A DNA stretch of 37,588 nt, taken from NCBI GenBank assembly GCA_944376795.1, contig CALWDW010000062.1:1-37588 (forward strand), given 5' to 3'. This DNA is from an uncultured Christensenellaceae bacterium. GTDB taxonomy: Bacteria > Bacillota > Clostridia > Christensenellales > UMGS416. Position 1 is the first letter of the stretch. Each line of letters starts with the position of its first letter. The notes below the pieces were generated by a model, which did no database searches, was not told where the DNA came from, and saw only the letters and a list, made by a program, of their open reading frames with translations. Shown here piece after piece: positions 1 through 9,053 of this stretch. A program made the translations under genes and the position numbers.

Positions 1-131
1 TGCCTGGGGACAACGTGGTGATGGATGTGGAGCTGATCACCCCCATTGCCATTGAGGCGGGCCTGCGCTTCGCTATCCGCGAGGGCGGCCGCACGGTAGG
101 TTCCGGCGTCGTCACCGAGATCGAGGGATAA
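1..131 (+). CDS. tuf: Elongation factor Tu, C-terminal fragment
   Basis: Only the last 42 complete codons plus the stop are in the window. The translated end contains [23 protein letters not shown] and a final VVTEIEG, the conserved C-terminal beta-barrel (domain 3) of EF-Tu, the GTPase that carries aminoacyl-tRNA to the ribosome. It ends in TAA at 129-131 and is followed by an intrinsic terminator, as expected for the last gene of the str operon (rpsL-rpsG-fusA-tuf) next to the S10 operon. The 5' part lies outside the window, so length and start cannot be judged. Confidence 0.95.
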   Translation, partial: PGDNVVMDVELITPIAIEAGLRFAIREGGRTVGSGVVTEIEG

Positions 132-154
132 TCGGCCTCGGATTCGCGTAGAGA

Positions 155-202
155 AGGACCCTTGCCTGGTTGTCAAAATGACTGGGCAAGGGGGCCTTTT
201 TT
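155..202 (+). terminator. Intrinsic terminator of tuf/str operon
   Basis: An 8-bp stem CCCTTGCC (159-166) / GGCAAGGG (185-192) contains a second small stem GTCA (172-175) / TGAC (179-182). GGCC and six T (197-202) follow. It lies 27 bp after the tuf stop, so it probably separates str-operon transcription from the S10 promoter just downstream. Confidence 0.9.
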
Positions 203-231
203 GTGCGATATGTAGAATTTTCTATTTCCCC

Positions 232-260
232 TTGCAATACATGCACCCAGCGTGTATTAT
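232..260 (+). promoter_or_regulatory. Sigma-A-type promoter of the S10 superoperon
   Basis: TTGCAA (232-237) and TATTAT (255-260) are separated by exactly 17 bp, close to the TTGACA/TATAAT consensus. The element sits between the tuf terminator and rpsJ. Transcription would begin near 267, giving a 5' leader of about 170 nt before rpsJ. Confidence 0.75.
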
Positions 261-266
261 CATATA

Positions 267-425
267 GGTTGTTCTCTTGGGATGAAGTGGGAGATTGCCG
301 GAGGGCCACTCCGGGTCACTTCCACGGACAATTGTCCGACAATCGGGCGACGAGTCATGCGCCAAGGGGCCATACTGTGTTTTTGATAAGGGCACACACG
401 GCCGCGTGTCCATGGCTCGGAAATC
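267..425 (+). promoter_or_regulatory. Structured 5' leader of the S10 operon (candidate r-protein leader)
   Basis: No ORF with coding character lies here. The RNA can form a two-part hairpin: GAAGTG (284-289) with CACTTC (317-322) enclosing CCGGAG (298-303) with CTCCGG (309-314). A perfect 14-bp palindrome follows at 325-338. Further on, TGTGT and ACACA can pair inside GCCAT/ATGGC arms at roughly 369-415. Long structured leaders before rpsJ are used for autoregulation by L4 in gammaproteobacteria. That this clostridial-type leader binds a ribosomal protein is inference. Confidence 0.5.
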
Positions 426-439
426 AAGGAGGTTAAAAA

Positions 440-748
440 ATGGCAAAACAGAAGATCCGTATCAAGCTCAAGGCCTACGATCACAATCTCATCGACAAGT
501 CGGCCGAGCGCATCGTGGATACGGCCAAGCGCAGCGGCGCCGTGGTATCCGGTCCCGTCCCCCTCCCCACCGAGAAGGAGATCGTGACCATCTTGCGTTC
601 CCCGCACAAAGACAAGGATAGTCGAGAGCAGTTTGAAATGCGCACCCACAAGCGCCTGATCGATATCCTGGCTCCCACGCCGAAGACGCTGGATCAGCTG
701 GTTCGCTTGGAGCTGCCGGCGGGCGTGGATATTGAGATCAAGGTGTAA
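440..748 (+). CDS. rpsJ: 30S ribosomal protein S10
   Basis: 102 residues, normal length for S10, a 30S head protein that also serves as NusE in transcription antitermination. The start [15 protein letters not shown], the stretch [20 protein letters not shown] and the end GVDIEIKV are family hallmarks. A full AAGGAGG at 426-432 sits 7 nt before the ATG. It is the first gene of the superoperon, so it is the first product affected by any control acting on the leader. rplC follows after a 16-nt gap. Confidence 0.99.
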   Translation: MAKQKIRIKLKAYDHNLIDKSAERIVDTAKRSGAVVSGPVPLPTEKEIVTILRSPHKDKDSREQFEMRTHKRLIDILAPTPKTLDQLVRLELPAGVDIEIKV

Positions 749-764
749 TGGAGGAGGTGGAAGC

Positions 765-1391
765 ATGAAAAAGGCAATCCTCGGGAAAAAGGTTGGTATG
801 ACCCAGGTTTTCGCCGACAACGGCATCGTGACCCCCGTCACGGTGGTGGAGGCCGGTCCCTGCGTGGTCATCCAGAAGAAGACCGTTGAGCATGACGGTT
901 ATGATGCTCTGCGGGTTGGGTTCGATCCCATCCGCGAGAAGCTTGTCAATAAGCCTGATAAGGGCCAGTTCACCAAGACCGGCGCTCCCCTGTGCCGCAC
1001 CATCCGCGAACTCCGCCTGGATGACTGCGCTGCCGAGGTCGGCGACCAGATTACCGCCGATATCTTTGCGGCCGGCGACATCGTGGACGTTTCGGGCGTC
1101 TCCCGCGGCCACGGATATTCCGGCGCCATCAAGCGTTGGAACCAGCACCGCGGCCCCATGGCCCACGGCAGTAAGTACCATCGCGGCGTGGGTTCCATGT
1201 CGGCCAACAGCTCCCCCTCCCGTGTCTTTAAGAATAAGCACATGGCGGGACAGTTCGGCAACGAGAACGTCACCATCCAAAATCTCACGGTCGTCCGTGT
1301 GGACGCCGAGCGGAACCTGCTGCTGATCAAGGGCGCGGTGCCCGGCGTGCGCGGTTCCTTGGTCTTCATCCGCGACGCGGTGAAGAAGTAA
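765..1391 (+). CDS. rplC: 50S ribosomal protein L3
   Basis: 208 residues. L3 is an early 50S assembly protein whose extended loop reaches toward the peptidyl-transferase centre. The chosen start gives [14 protein letters not shown], the usual L3 N-terminus, and follows GGAGGTGG. An upstream in-frame ATG at 732 would overlap rpsJ and add a non-homologous tail. The loop motif [18 protein letters not shown] and the glycine-rich [12 protein letters not shown], containing the Gln that is methylated in some bacteria, are present at about residues 120-155. Confidence 0.98.
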   Translation: MKKAILGKKVGMTQVFADNGIVTPVTVVEAGPCVVIQKKTVEHDGYDALRVGFDPIREKLVNKPDKGQFTKTGAPLCRTIRELRLDDCAAEVGDQITADIFAAGDIVDVSGVSRGHGYSGAIKRWNQHRGPMAHGSKYHRGVGSMSANSSPSRVFKNKHMAGQFGNENVTIQNLTVVRVDAERNLLLIKGAVPGVRGSLVFIRDAVKK

Positions 1392-1416
1392 CGTCGTTGG
1401 AAGGAGGATTTACCCC

Positions 1417-2043
1417 ATGCCTAAAGTTGCAGTATTCGATATAAAGGGCAGCCAGGTGGGCGAGATGGAGCTCTCCGAAGCCATCTTTGGCGCGAGCATC
1501 AATGCCCCTGCCATGCACGCCATGATCGTTGCCCACGAAGCCAACGGCCGCCAGGGGACCAAGAGCACCCTGACCCGCCACGAGGTGGCCGGCGGCGGCA
1601 AGAAGCCCTGGCGCCAGAAGGGCACCGGCCGTGCCCGCCAGGGATCCACCCGCGCGCCCCAGTGGCGTCACGGCGGCATCGTCTTCGCTCCCAAGCCCCG
1701 CCTCTTCAAGAAGGCGGTTAACAAGAAGATCCGCCGCGTGGCCATGTTCTCCGCCCTCTCCAGCAAGGTGGCCGAGAGCCAGTTCATTGTGCTGGACGCC
1801 CTGCAGCTCCCCGCCGCCAAGACCAAGGAGATGGCTGCGATGCTGAAGGCCCTGAAGGTGGACAGTAAGGCCCTGATCGTCACCAACGAGGTGAACGACG
1901 AGGCCATCCGCGCCGCCCGGAACATCCCCGGCGTGGACACCACCGTGGTGAACACCCTCTGCGTCTATGACCTGATGGCTCACGACGCCTGCATCATGAC
2001 CAAAGACGCCGTAGCCCACATCGAGGAGGTATACGCGCTATGA
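1417..2043 (+). CDS. rplD: 50S ribosomal protein L4
   Basis: 208 residues. L4 lines the nascent peptide exit tunnel. The tunnel loop [19 protein letters not shown] and WRHGG are visible at about residues 50-75. The stop overlaps the rplW start by 4 nt (ATGA), a sign of translational coupling. In gammaproteobacteria L4 also represses the S10 operon through the leader RNA; no such role is established for this lineage, but the structured leader upstream makes the question reasonable. Confidence 0.98.
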   Translation: MPKVAVFDIKGSQVGEMELSEAIFGASINAPAMHAMIVAHEANGRQGTKSTLTRHEVAGGGKKPWRQKGTGRARQGSTRAPQWRHGGIVFAPKPRLFKKAVNKKIRRVAMFSALSSKVAESQFIVLDALQLPAAKTKEMAAMLKALKVDSKALIVTNEVNDEAIRAARNIPGVDTTVVNTLCVYDLMAHDACIMTKDAVAHIEEVYAL

Positions 2044-2333
2044 AAACCCCCTATGACGTGATCATCCGCCCGGTCCGCACCGAGAAGAGCTACATGAACG
2101 TAGCCGATCGCAAGTACACCTTCGTGGTGGCCCGCAGCGCGAACAAGACCGAGATCAAGATCGCCCTGGAGACCATCTTCGGCGTGAAGGTGGAGAAGGT
2201 TAACACCCAGATCTACGAGGGCAAGCTGAAGCGGCAGGGCCGCACCCAGGGCTACCGCCCCACCACCAAGCGCGCCATCGTCAAGCTTACGGCCGACAGC
2301 AAGACCATTGAGTTCTTTGAAGGCATGGCCTAG
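2040..2333 (+). CDS. rplW: 50S ribosomal protein L23
   Basis: 97 residues. L23 sits at the tunnel exit and is the docking site for trigger factor and [17 protein letters not shown] at the N-terminus, [24 protein letters not shown] and the basic [20 protein letters not shown] segment are typical. It starts inside the rplD stop (ATGA overlap), which suggests translation is coupled to L4. rplB follows after 23 nt with its own GAGGAGG. Confidence 0.98.
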   Translation: MKTPYDVIIRPVRTEKSYMNVADRKYTFVVARSANKTEIKIALETIFGVKVEKVNTQIYEGKLKRQGRTQGYRPTTKRAIVKLTADSKTIEFFEGMA

Positions 2334-2356
2334 TATACGAGAGAGGAGGCACATTC

Positions 2357-3187
2357 ATGATCAAAAAGTATAAGCCCACTTCTCCGGCTCGCAGGTTCAT
2401 GTCGGTTTCGGCCTTTGAAGAAATCACGACCCGCACCCCGGAAAAGTCGCTGCTGGAGGACCTCCGCGGCCAGGCTGGCCGCAACGTGTTCGGACGCATC
2501 ACCGTGCGTCACCGCGGCAACCGCACCCGCCGCCAGTACCGCCTGATTGACTTCAAGCGGAACAAGGACGGCATCCCCGCGAAGGTCGCCACCATTGAGT
2601 ACGATCCCAACCGCTCCGCCAACATCGCCCTTTTGGTTTACGCCGACGGCGAGAAGCGTTACATTCTGGCTCCCTTGGGCCTGCAGGTTGGAGACCCCAT
2701 CCTCTCGGGTGAGGGCGCCGACATCAAGGTGGGCAACTGCCTGCCCCTGGCGAACATCCCCCTGGGCACCCTGGTGCACAACGTGGAGCTCATCCCTGGA
2801 AAGGGCGCGCAGCTCTGCCGTTCCGCCGGCGTCGCCGCCCAGCTGCTGGCCAAGGAGGGCAAGTTCGCTCAGCTGCGCCTGCCTTCCGGCGAGGTGCGGA
2901 TGATCCCCCTCTCCGCCAAGGCCACCATCGGCCAGGTGGGCAACATCGACCACTCCAACGTCTCCATCGGTAAGGCGGGCCGCAAGCGTCACATGGGCTT
3001 CCGTCCCACCGTCCGCGGCGTCGTGATGAACCCTGTGGACCACCCCCACGGCGGCGGCGAGGGCAAGAGCCCCATCGGTATGCCCAGCCCTGTGACTCCC
3101 TGGGGTAAGCCCACCCTGGGACACAAGACCCGCAAGAAGAAGAACAAGAGCGACAAGTACATTGTCAAGTCTCGCTCCAGCAAGTAA
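2357..3187 (+). CDS. rplB: 50S ribosomal protein L2
   Basis: 276 residues, the standard length. L2 is needed for subunit joining and peptidyl-transferase assembly. N-terminal [15 protein letters not shown], the central [24 protein letters not shown] and the highly conserved [18 protein letters not shown] near residue 225 with its functional histidine are present. The basic [14 protein letters not shown] tail is also normal. A GAGAGGAGG ribosome binding site precedes the ATG. Confidence 0.99.
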   Translation: MIKKYKPTSPARRFMSVSAFEEITTRTPEKSLLEDLRGQAGRNVFGRITVRHRGNRTRRQYRLIDFKRNKDGIPAKVATIEYDPNRSANIALLVYADGEKRYILAPLGLQVGDPILSGEGADIKVGNCLPLANIPLGTLVHNVELIPGKGAQLCRSAGVAAQLLAKEGKFAQLRLPSGEVRMIPLSAKATIGQVGNIDHSNVSIGKAGRKRHMGFRPTVRGVVMNPVDHPHGGGEGKSPIGMPSPVTPWGKPTLGHKTRKKKNKSDKYIVKSRSSK

Positions 3188-3200
3188 GGAGGCATAGAGG

Positions 3201-3479
3201 ATGAGTCGATCCATTAAAAAGGGCCCCTATGTTCAAGAGCGTCTCCTCGCCCGCGTGGTGGCGATGAACGCCAAGAACGAGAAAAAGGTCATTAAGACCT
3301 GGTCGCGCGCTTCGTCCATCTTCCCCGACTTCGTCGGCCACACCATTGCGGTGCACGATGGACGCAAGCATGTCCCGGTCTATATCACCGAGGATATGGT
3401 AGGACATAAGCTGGGTGAGTTCGCCCCGACCCGCACCTTCCGTGGGCACGCCGGCAGCAAGACCAGCAAGGGAAAGTAA
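3201..3479 (+). CDS. rpsS: 30S ribosomal protein S19
   Basis: 92 residues. S19 forms the head of the 30S subunit with S13 and contacts the A-site finger. [10 protein letters not shown] at the start, [24 protein letters not shown] in the middle and [16 protein letters not shown] at the end are diagnostic. It is preceded by AAGGAGG directly after the rplB stop and followed by rplV after 12 nt. Confidence 0.99.
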   Translation: MSRSIKKGPYVQERLLARVVAMNAKNEKKVIKTWSRASSIFPDFVGHTIAVHDGRKHVPVYITEDMVGHKLGEFAPTRTFRGHAGSKTSKGK

Positions 3480-3491
3480 GGAGGAACGACC

Positions 3492-3881
3492 ATGGCAACT
3501 AGAAGCAGAGAAAAGGCTGCTGCGCGCCGGGAGAACGCTGATAAGCGGCCCCGCGCCACCGCCCGTTACATGCGGATTTCCTCCCGGAAGGTCGCCGTTG
3601 TGCTGGACCTGATCCGCGGCAAGAAGGTGGACGAGGCCCTGGCGATTCTGGCCTACACCCCCAAGACCGCGTCCCCCATGGTGGAGAAGCTCCTCAAGAG
3701 CGCCATCGCCAACGCCGAGAATAACCTGGAGCTGGACGCCGGGAACCTCTATGTGGCCGAGTGCTACGCCAACCAGGGTCCCAGCCTGAAGCGGATGCGC
3801 ATCGTCTCCCGCTCCATGGTGCACCCCTACACCCACCGGACCAGCCACATTACGGTGGTCCTGGACCAGATTGAGAAGTAA
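3492..3881 (+). CDS. rplV: 50S ribosomal protein L22
   Basis: 129 residues. L22 lines the exit tunnel opposite L4; its beta-hairpin is a classic macrolide-resistance site. [26 protein letters not shown] near residues 24-50, [12 protein letters not shown] and the C-terminal [25 protein letters not shown] are conserved. It is slightly longer than the usual 110-115 because of a basic N-terminal extension (residues 2-22, rich in Arg/Lys/Ala). GGAGG precedes the ATG. Confidence 0.98.
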   Translation: MATRSREKAAARRENADKRPRATARYMRISSRKVAVVLDLIRGKKVDEALAILAYTPKTASPMVEKLLKSAIANAENNLELDAGNLYVAECYANQGPSLKRMRIVSRSMVHPYTHRTSHITVVLDQIEK

Positions 3882-3895
3882 AGGAGGAAGTTCGG

Positions 3896-4663
3896 ATGGG
3901 TCAGAAAATTCATCCCCATGGCGCCCGCGTAGGTGTCATTAAGGATTGGGACGCCCGTTGGTTCGCCGACAAGAAGCAGTTCTCCGGCTACCTCATCGAG
4001 GATAACAAGATCCGCGTCTATCTGAAGAAGAAGCTCTACGAGTCCGGCGTTTCCAAGATCGAGATCGAGCGCCGTGAGGCCGGCAAGGTCACCATCTCCA
4101 TCACCGCCGGCAAGCCCGGCATCATCATCGGCCGCGGCGGCGCCGGGATCGAGGCCCTGAAGGCCGACATCCAGGCCAAGTTCAACCTGGCCGTGAACCT
4201 CAACATCTACGAGGTCCGGAATCCTGATATGGACGCCCAGCTCATCGCCGAGTCCATCGCCAGCCAGCTGGAGCGCCGGATTTCCTTCCGCCGCGCCCTG
4301 AAGCAGTCCATCATGCGCGCCATGAAGGGCGGCGCCAAGGGCATCAAGTGCATGGTCTCCGGCCGCCTGGGCGGCGCCGAAATCGCCCGCACCGAGAGCT
4401 ACCATGAGGGCTCCATCCCCCTGCAAACCCTCCGCGCCGACATCCAGTATGGCTTTGCGGAGGCGAAGACCACCTACGGCCGCATCGGCTGCAAGGTCTG
4501 GATCTATCGCGGGGAGATCATGCCCAAGACCTTCCGCGCCCAGATGCGCCAGGAGGTCCCCGTTCAGCGCAATGAGCCCCGCCCCGAGCGCCGCGACCGC
4601 GGCGAGCGCGGTGAGCGCCGTCAGCGCCCGGCCCGCAGGCCGTCGGAAGGAGGTCGTCGCTAA
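3896..4663 (+). CDS. rpsC: 30S ribosomal protein S3 with Arg-rich C-terminal tail
   Basis: 255 residues, about 35 longer than typical S3 (near 218). S3 is part of the mRNA entry helicase with S4 and S5. [15 protein letters not shown] starts the protein and a KH-domain GxxG motif appears in [14 protein letters not shown] near residues 77-90. The C-terminal domain contains [11 protein letters not shown] and the end of the conserved core is GEIMPK. Residues from about 222 onward form an extra tail of Arg/Glu/Pro repeats. The gene end contains GGAAGGAGGT (4645-4653), which serves as the ribosome binding site of rplP. Confidence 0.98.
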   Translation: MGQKIHPHGARVGVIKDWDARWFADKKQFSGYLIEDNKIRVYLKKKLYESGVSKIEIERREAGKVTISITAGKPGIIIGRGGAGIEALKADIQAKFNLAVNLNIYEVRNPDMDAQLIAESIASQLERRISFRRALKQSIMRAMKGGAKGIKCMVSGRLGGAEIARTESYHEGSIPLQTLRADIQYGFAEAKTTYGRIGCKVWIYRGEIMPKTFRAQMRQEVPVQRNEPRPERRDRGERGERRQRPARRPSEGGRR

Positions 4664-5107
4664 ATGTTGATGCCCAAGAGAGTTAAGCACCGTAAGCAGA
4701 TGCGCGGCCGCATGAAGGGCGCCGCCCACTCTGGCAATTACGTCTCCAACGGCGAGTACGGCTTGGAGGCCCTCTCTCCCGCCTGGATCACCAGCCGGCA
4801 GATTGAGGCCGCCCGTATCGCCATGACCCGCTATATCAAGCGTGGCGGCCAGGTCTGGATCAAGATCTTCCCCCACAAGCCCGTGACCAAGAAGCCCGCC
4901 GAGACCCGCATGGGCAGCGGTAAGGGCTCTCCCGAGTACTGGGTCGCCGTGGTCAAGCCCGGCCGCATCCTCTTTGAGATCGCCGGCGTGTCCGAGGAGG
5001 TCGCCCGCGAGGCGCTCCGTCTGGCGTCCCACAAGCTTCCGATCAAGACCCGCGTCGTCAAGCGTCAGGAAGCCGCAAATGACCAGGAAATGGGTGGTGA
5101 GGCATAA
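4664..5107 (+). CDS. rplP: 50S ribosomal protein L16
   Basis: 147 residues. L16 helps accommodate tRNA in the A site. [19 protein letters not shown], then [38 protein letters not shown] near residues 59-97, are textbook. The ATG abuts the rpsC TAA with no spacer and its ribosome binding site lies inside rpsC codons. Its own TAA shares one base with the rpmC ATG (TAATG), so rpsC-rplP-rpmC are tightly coupled. Confidence 0.99.
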   Translation: MLMPKRVKHRKQMRGRMKGAAHSGNYVSNGEYGLEALSPAWITSRQIEAARIAMTRYIKRGGQVWIKIFPHKPVTKKPAETRMGSGKGSPEYWVAVVKPGRILFEIAGVSEEVAREALRLASHKLPIKTRVVKRQEAANDQEMGGEA

Positions 5108-5307
5108 TGAAAGCCAATAAGCTTCGTGAATCAACTACGCAAGAGCTGACCCAGAAGCTGGGAGAGCTCAAGGCTGAGCTGTTCAATCTGCGCTTTCAGC
5201 AGGCCAGCGGCACGCTGAATAACCCCATGGTGATCAGCCAGACCAAGCACGATATCGCCCGGATTAAGACCATTCTGCGCGAGCGTGAGCTCAAAGTGGC
5301 CGAATAA
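5107..5307 (+). CDS. rpmC: 50S ribosomal protein L29
   Basis: 66 residues. L29 is a small helical hairpin protein beside L23 at the tunnel exit. [36 protein letters not shown] is the family signature and [13 protein letters not shown] is the second helix. The start overlaps the L16 stop by one base. No separate strong Shine-Dalgarno is visible beyond GGTGAGG just upstream, in keeping with coupled translation. Confidence 0.97.
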   Translation: MKANKLRESTTQELTQKLGELKAELFNLRFQQASGTLNNPMVISQTKHDIARIKTILRERELKVAE

Positions 5308-5326
5308 GGCGTAAGGAGGAAATACC

Positions 5327-5581
5327 GTGGAACGCAATCTGCGTAAGACCCGTACGGGCATCGTCGTCAGCGACAAGATGGATAAGACCTGCGTGATCGT
5401 TATCCGCGACAAGGTCAAGCATCCGCTGTACGGCAAGACTGTGAACCTCACCAAGCGCCTCAAGGCACATGATGAGAAGAACGAGTGCGGCGTGGGCGAC
5501 CGCGTCCGCATCATGGAGACCCGCCACCTGTCCAAGGACAAGAACTGGCGCGTCGTGGAAATCATTGAGAAGGCAAAGTAA
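5327..5581 (+). CDS. rpsQ: 30S ribosomal protein S17
   Basis: 84 residues, normal length. S17 is a primary 16S rRNA binder with an OB fold. [21 protein letters not shown], the [19 protein letters not shown] loop and [23 protein letters not shown] are present. The start codon is GTG at 5327, chosen because AAGGAGGA lies 8 nt upstream and the resulting N-terminus MERNLRK matches the family. Confidence 0.98.
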   Translation: MERNLRKTRTGIVVSDKMDKTCVIVIRDKVKHPLYGKTVNLTKRLKAHDEKNECGVGDRVRIMETRHLSKDKNWRVVEIIEKAK

Positions 5582-5593
5582 GGAGGAGCCGGC

Positions 5594-5962
5594 ATGATTC
5601 AACCCCAAACCCGTTTGAAGGTTGCCGACAACACCGGTGCCAAGGAGATCATGTGCATCCGTGTGATGGGCGGTTCCTTCCGCAAGTATGGCCGGGTCGG
5701 CGATGTGATTATCGCCTCCGTCAAGTCCGCCACCCCCGGCGGCGTAGTCAAGAAGGGCGATGTTGTCAAGGCTGTCATCGTCCGCTCCCACAAGAGCATC
5801 CATCGTCCCGACGGCACCTACATCCGCTTTGACGACAATGCCGCCGTGGTCATCGATAACAACCAGCAGCCGCGCGGAACTCGTATCTTTGGACCGGTGG
5901 CACGTGAGCTTCGTGATAAGAACTACATGAAGATCATCTCCCTGGCCCCCGAAGTTCTGTAG
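5594..5962 (+). CDS. rplN: 50S ribosomal protein L14
   Basis: 122 residues, the usual length. L14 forms part of the inter-subunit bridge and binds the silencing factor RsfS in other bacteria. [27 protein letters not shown] at the start and [28 protein letters not shown] at the end are invariant features. It is spaced 12 nt from rpsQ with AAGGAGG, and followed by GTAGGAGGT, which serves rplX. Confidence 0.99.
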   Translation: MIQPQTRLKVADNTGAKEIMCIRVMGGSFRKYGRVGDVIIASVKSATPGGVVKKGDVVKAVIVRSHKSIHRPDGTYIRFDDNAAVVIDNNQQPRGTRIFGPVARELRDKNYMKIISLAPEVL

Positions 5963-5974
5963 GAGGTAGCAGCT

Positions 5975-6283
5975 ATGCATGTCAAGAAGAACGATACGGT
6001 GATGGTCATCTCCGGCAAGGAGGCCGGCAAGAAGGGCAAGGTCCTGGTGGCTCTGCCTGCCGAGGGTAAGATCATCGTCGAGGGTGTCAATATGATCACC
6101 AAGCACGTCCGGCCCCGCTCGGCCCAGCAGCAGGGCGGCCGCGTGCAGCAGGAAGGCGCTTTCTACGCCAGCAAGGCGATGCTGTTTTGCACCAAGTGCA
6201 ATAAGCCCACCCGCTTGGCCCACAAGATCCTGGAGGATGGCTCCAAGGTGCGTGTGTGCAAGCACTGCGGCGAAACCTTCTAA
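5975..6283 (+). CDS. rplX: 50S ribosomal protein L24
   Basis: 102 residues. L24 nucleates 50S assembly. A KOW motif (KKNDTVMVISGKEAGKKGKVL) occupies residues 4-25. The C-terminal part carries two CxxC pairs (C72/C75 and C95/C98, in FCTKC and RVCKHCGE) that look like a zinc ribbon. It is the last gene before the 94-nt structured spacer that precedes rplE, the longest spacer in this half of the operon. Confidence 0.98.
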   Translation: MHVKKNDTVMVISGKEAGKKGKVLVALPAEGKIIVEGVNMITKHVRPRSAQQQGGRVQQEGAFYASKAMLFCTKCNKPTRLAHKILEDGSKVRVCKHCGETF

Positions 6284-6290
6284 ACTCTGC

Positions 6291-6347
6291 TGATCCCGCA
6301 GGGCCTTGTACCCGGTTTCCCCGGGTGGGCAAGGCGAACAGGGATCA
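6291..6347 (+). promoter_or_regulatory. Three-tier stem structure between rplX and rplE (candidate S8-type control site)
   Basis: Three nested perfect inverted repeats are visible: TGATCCC (6291-6297) with GGGATCA (6341-6347), GCCTTG (6303-6308) with CAAGGC (6330-6335), and ACCCGG (6310-6315) with CCGGGT (6321-6326). Small asymmetric internal loops separate them (GCAGG against GAACA; T against GGG). There is no T-run, so it is not a terminator. E. coli S8 represses the spc operon by binding an imperfect hairpin at this rplX-rplE junction; equivalence here is inferred from position only. Confidence 0.6.
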
Positions 6348-6377
6348 ACAACCCATATTTTGAAGGGAGGCCCTATC

Positions 6378-6923
6378 GTGCCTAGACTCAAGGATAAGTA
6401 CACGGCTGAAGTCGTGCCGGCCATGATCGCCAAGTTTGGCTACAAGAACATCATGGAAGTCCCCAAGCTGGTGAAGATCGTGCTCAATTCGGGCGTCGGC
6501 GATGCCCGGGACAATGCCCGGGCCATCGAGGTGGCAGCCGAGGAGATGACCAAAATCGCCGGCCAGCGCGCCATGATCACCACCGCCCGCAAGTCCGTGG
6601 CAAACTTCAAGCTCCGCCAGGGCATGAAGATCGGCGTCAAGGTGACCCTCCGCGGCGACCGCATGTATTACTACATGGATAAGCTGATCAACATTGCGCT
6701 GCCCCGCGTCCGCGACTTCCGCGGCGTTCCCACCAAGTCCTTTGACGGCCGCGGCAACTACGCCATGGGCGTCAAGGAACAGCTGATCTACCCGGAGATC
6801 AATTACTCCGACGTGGAGAAGATCCGTGGTATGGACATCATCTTTGTCACCACGGCCAAGACCGACGAAGAGGGCCGTGAGCTCCTGAAGCTCATGGGCA
6901 TGCCCTTCGCTCAGAACAGTTAA
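6378..6923 (+). CDS. rplE: 50S ribosomal protein L5
   Basis: 181 residues, normal length. L5 binds 5S rRNA and contacts P-site tRNA. The GTG start gives [12 protein letters not shown] and is preceded by GGGAGG with a 7-nt spacer. An in-frame GTG further upstream (6306) lies inside the inter-gene stem structure and is rejected. [51 protein letters not shown] and [11 protein letters not shown] are diagnostic. In E. coli this gene begins the S8-repressed part of the spc operon. Confidence 0.98.
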   Translation: MPRLKDKYTAEVVPAMIAKFGYKNIMEVPKLVKIVLNSGVGDARDNARAIEVAAEEMTKIAGQRAMITTARKSVANFKLRQGMKIGVKVTLRGDRMYYYMDKLINIALPRVRDFRGVPTKSFDGRGNYAMGVKEQLIYPEINYSDVEKIRGMDIIFVTTAKTDEEGRELLKLMGMPFAQNS

Positions 6924-6938
6924 GGAGGGGTTCGCAAA

Positions 6939-7124
6939 GTGGCAAAGAAAAGCATGATCGTCAAGGCGCAGCGTCCGGCCAAGTTCTCGACCCGCGCTTA
7001 CACCCGCTGCCAGATCTGCGGCCGTCCGCATTCTGTGCTGCGTAAGTATGGTATCTGCCGTGTGTGCTTCCGCAATATGGCCCACCTGGGCCAGATCCCC
7101 GGCGTGCGCAAGGCCAGCTGGTAG
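6939..7124 (+). CDS. rpsN: 30S ribosomal protein S14, zinc-binding type Z
   Basis: 61 residues, the short zinc (C+) form of S14. C24 and C27 (TRCQICGRP) plus C40 and C43 (GICRVC) form the zinc ribbon, and the end [19 protein letters not shown] is conserved. The GTG start is supported by AAGGAGGGG 8 nt upstream. In Firmicutes that carry both forms, the type Z protein is replaced by a zinc-free paralog under zinc limitation; no such paralog is in this window. Confidence 0.98.
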   Translation: MAKKSMIVKAQRPAKFSTRAYTRCQICGRPHSVLRKYGICRVCFRNMAHLGQIPGVRKASW

Positions 7125-7145
7125 GTATACGGAGGAGGTAGCATT

Positions 7146-7544
7146 ATGTACATAACCGATCCCATTGGTGATATGCTCACCCGCATCCGCAATGCCCTGG
7201 TGGCGCGCCACGATGCGGTGGAGGTTCCCGCCTCGAACATGAAGAAGGCCATCGCCAAGATCCTTCTGGACGAGGGCTATATTAAGGATTACCGCCTGGT
7301 AGAGGATGATAAGCAGGGTATGATCAAGATTACCCTCAAGTACGACGCCAAGGGCGTTAAGGTCATCCAGGGCCTCAAGCGCATCAGCCGGCCCGGCCTG
7401 CGCGTCTACGCCAAGAAGGATAAGATCCCGAAGGTGCTGGGCGGCCTGGGTATTGCCATTATCTCCACTTCCAAGGGCGTTATGACCGACAAACAGGCCC
7501 GTATGAACGGCGCCGGCGGCGAAGTCCTGGCTTACATCTGGTAA
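7146..7544 (+). CDS. rpsH: 30S ribosomal protein S8
   Basis: 132 residues. S8 organises the central domain of 16S rRNA and in E. coli also represses the spc operon. [14 protein letters not shown] at the N-terminus and the C-terminal [25 protein letters not shown] are the family signature. ACGGAGGAGG precedes the ATG. It lies two genes downstream of the structured rplX-rplE spacer that could be its target site. Confidence 0.99.
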   Translation: MYITDPIGDMLTRIRNALVARHDAVEVPASNMKKAIAKILLDEGYIKDYRLVEDDKQGMIKITLKYDAKGVKVIQGLKRISRPGLRVYAKKDKIPKVLGGLGIAIISTSKGVMTDKQARMNGAGGEVLAYIW

Positions 7545-7578
7545 GTCCCCTGACGGAACAAATTACGGAGGTATGACA

Positions 7579-8118
7579 ATGTCTCGAATTGGAAAACTGC
7601 CGGTGACCATTCCCGCCGGCGTTACGGTTACCGTGGACAGCGACAACCTGGTCACCGTGAAGGGACCGAAGGGGACGCTGAGCCAGAAGGTTTCGGAGGA
7701 CATGGTCCTCACCCAGGAAGACGGCGTGCTCCACATCACCCGCACCGCGGATGAGAAGGAGAACCGCGCCCGTCACGGCCTGTACCGGGTGCTGGTGGCC
7801 AACATGGTTCACGGCGTGACCGAGGGCTTCAGCAAGACCCTCACCATCGTGGGTACCGGCTACCGTGCCCAGGTCACCGGCAAGAAGCTGGTGCTGAACA
7901 TGGGCTACTCCCATCCCGTAGAGATGGATCCCCCGGCCGGTATCGAGTTTGAGACCCCCGCTCCCACCACCATCGTGGTGAAGGGGATCGACAAGCAGCA
8001 GGTCGGCCAGACCGCCGCGGTGGTCCGCGGGGTGCGTCCCCCTGAGCCCTACCTGGGCAAGGGCATCCGCTACGCGGATGAGAACGTCCGCCGCAAGGCC
8101 GGTAAGGCTGCTAAGTAA
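7579..8118 (+). CDS. rplF: 50S ribosomal protein L6
   Basis: 179 residues. L6 lies near the factor-binding stalk base. [16 protein letters not shown] and [12 protein letters not shown] mark the first L6 domain; VGTGYRAQV and the C-terminal [18 protein letters not shown] mark the second. Of two in-frame ATGs, 7579 is preferred over 7573 because GGAGG at 7567-7571 would be only 1 nt from the first. The resulting MSRIGKL is the standard N-terminus. Confidence 0.97.
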   Translation: MSRIGKLPVTIPAGVTVTVDSDNLVTVKGPKGTLSQKVSEDMVLTQEDGVLHITRTADEKENRARHGLYRVLVANMVHGVTEGFSKTLTIVGTGYRAQVTGKKLVLNMGYSHPVEMDPPAGIEFETPAPTTIVVKGIDKQQVGQTAAVVRGVRPPEPYLGKGIRYADENVRRKAGKAAK

Positions 8119-8141
8119 GGGCCGCGAAAGGAGAGTTTCCT

Positions 8142-8510
8142 ATGATTCAGAAAAAGGATAAGAATGCGCTCCGCAAGGTGCGGCATGACCGCGTGCGCAA
8201 GAAGATCGCGGGCACTCCCGAGCGTCCCCGTCTTAACGTGTACCGCAGTCTGAACCACATCTATGTGCAGCTGATTGATGACGTCGCGGGCCACACCGTG
8301 GCCAGTGCTTCCTCCATGGAGGCTGCCCTCAAGGCCAAGGCTGACGAGCTCAACAAGGTGGGCATGGCCAAGGAAGTGGGTAAGCTCCTGGCCCAGCGCG
8401 CCGCCGAGAAGGGCTATAAGACCGTCGTGTTCGACCGCGGCGGCTATGTCTACACCGGCCGCGTCGCCGCCATCGCCGAAGGCGCCCGTGAGGGCGGCTT
8501 GGAGTTCTAG
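8142..8510 (+). CDS. rplR: 50S ribosomal protein L18
   Basis: 122 residues. L18 binds 5S rRNA together with L5. [41 protein letters not shown] in the first half and [30 protein letters not shown] at the end are characteristic. AAAGGAGAG lies before the ATG and rpsE follows after 14 nt with a GGAGGAGG site. Confidence 0.99.
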   Translation: MIQKKDKNALRKVRHDRVRKKIAGTPERPRLNVYRSLNHIYVQLIDDVAGHTVASASSMEAALKAKADELNKVGMAKEVGKLLAQRAAEKGYKTVVFDRGGYVYTGRVAAIAEGAREGGLEF

Positions 8511-8524
8511 AGGAGGAGGTTCAA

Positions 8525-9040
8525 ATGGAACAGCGTTCATTCAGACAGGATAAAGCCGAGTCCGAATTCAAAGAGAGACTGGTTTCCATCAACCGCGTGG
8601 CCAAGACCGTCAAGGGCGGCCGCAACTTCCGCTTCACCGCTCTGATGGTGGTGGGAGACGAGAAGGGCCGCGTGGGCGTGGGCAGCGGCAAGGCCGCTGA
8701 GATCCCCGAAGCCATTCGCAAGGGCGTTGAGGCAGCCAAGCGCAACATGGTCACCGTAGCGACGGTGGGTACCACCATCCCCCATGAGGTGCTGGGCAAG
8801 TTTGGCAAGGGCAGCGTGCTGCTGATCCCCGCCGAGGAAGGTACCGGCGTTATTGCAGGCGGTTCGGTCCGTGCCGTGCTGGAGCTGGCCGGCATCAGCG
8901 ACATCCGCACCAAGGTCCATGGCTCCAACAACCCTGCCAATACCGTCAAGGCGACCCTGGAGGGACTCAAGTCCCTGCGCACCGTCGAACAGGTGGCGGC
9001 CGCCCGTGGCAAGACCGCCGCAGAGATTCTGGGCGAGTAG
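8525..9040 (+). CDS. rpsE: 30S ribosomal protein S5
   Basis: 171 residues. S5 belongs to the mRNA entry channel and is a known site of spectinomycin-resistance and ram mutations. [37 protein letters not shown] near residues 17-55 is the double-stranded RNA-binding fold. [24 protein letters not shown] near residues 105-125 is the second signature. The ribosome binding site is GGAGGAGG. Confidence 0.99.
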   Translation: MEQRSFRQDKAESEFKERLVSINRVAKTVKGGRNFRFTALMVVGDEKGRVGVGSGKAAEIPEAIRKGVEAAKRNMVTVATVGTTIPHEVLGKFGKGSVLLIPAEEGTGVIAGGSVRAVLELAGISDIRTKVHGSNNPANTVKATLEGLKSLRTVEQVAAARGKTAAEILGE

Positions 9041-9053
9041 GGAGGACATGGCA

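Noticed and set aside
732..764. Upstream ATG start for L3
   Set aside because: It overlaps rpsJ and adds residues not found in L3; ATG 765 has a good ribosome binding site.
6306..6377. N-terminal extension of L5 from a GTG at 6306
   Set aside because: The extension lies inside the inter-gene stem structure and has no homologous residues; GTG 6378 has GGGAGG at proper spacing.
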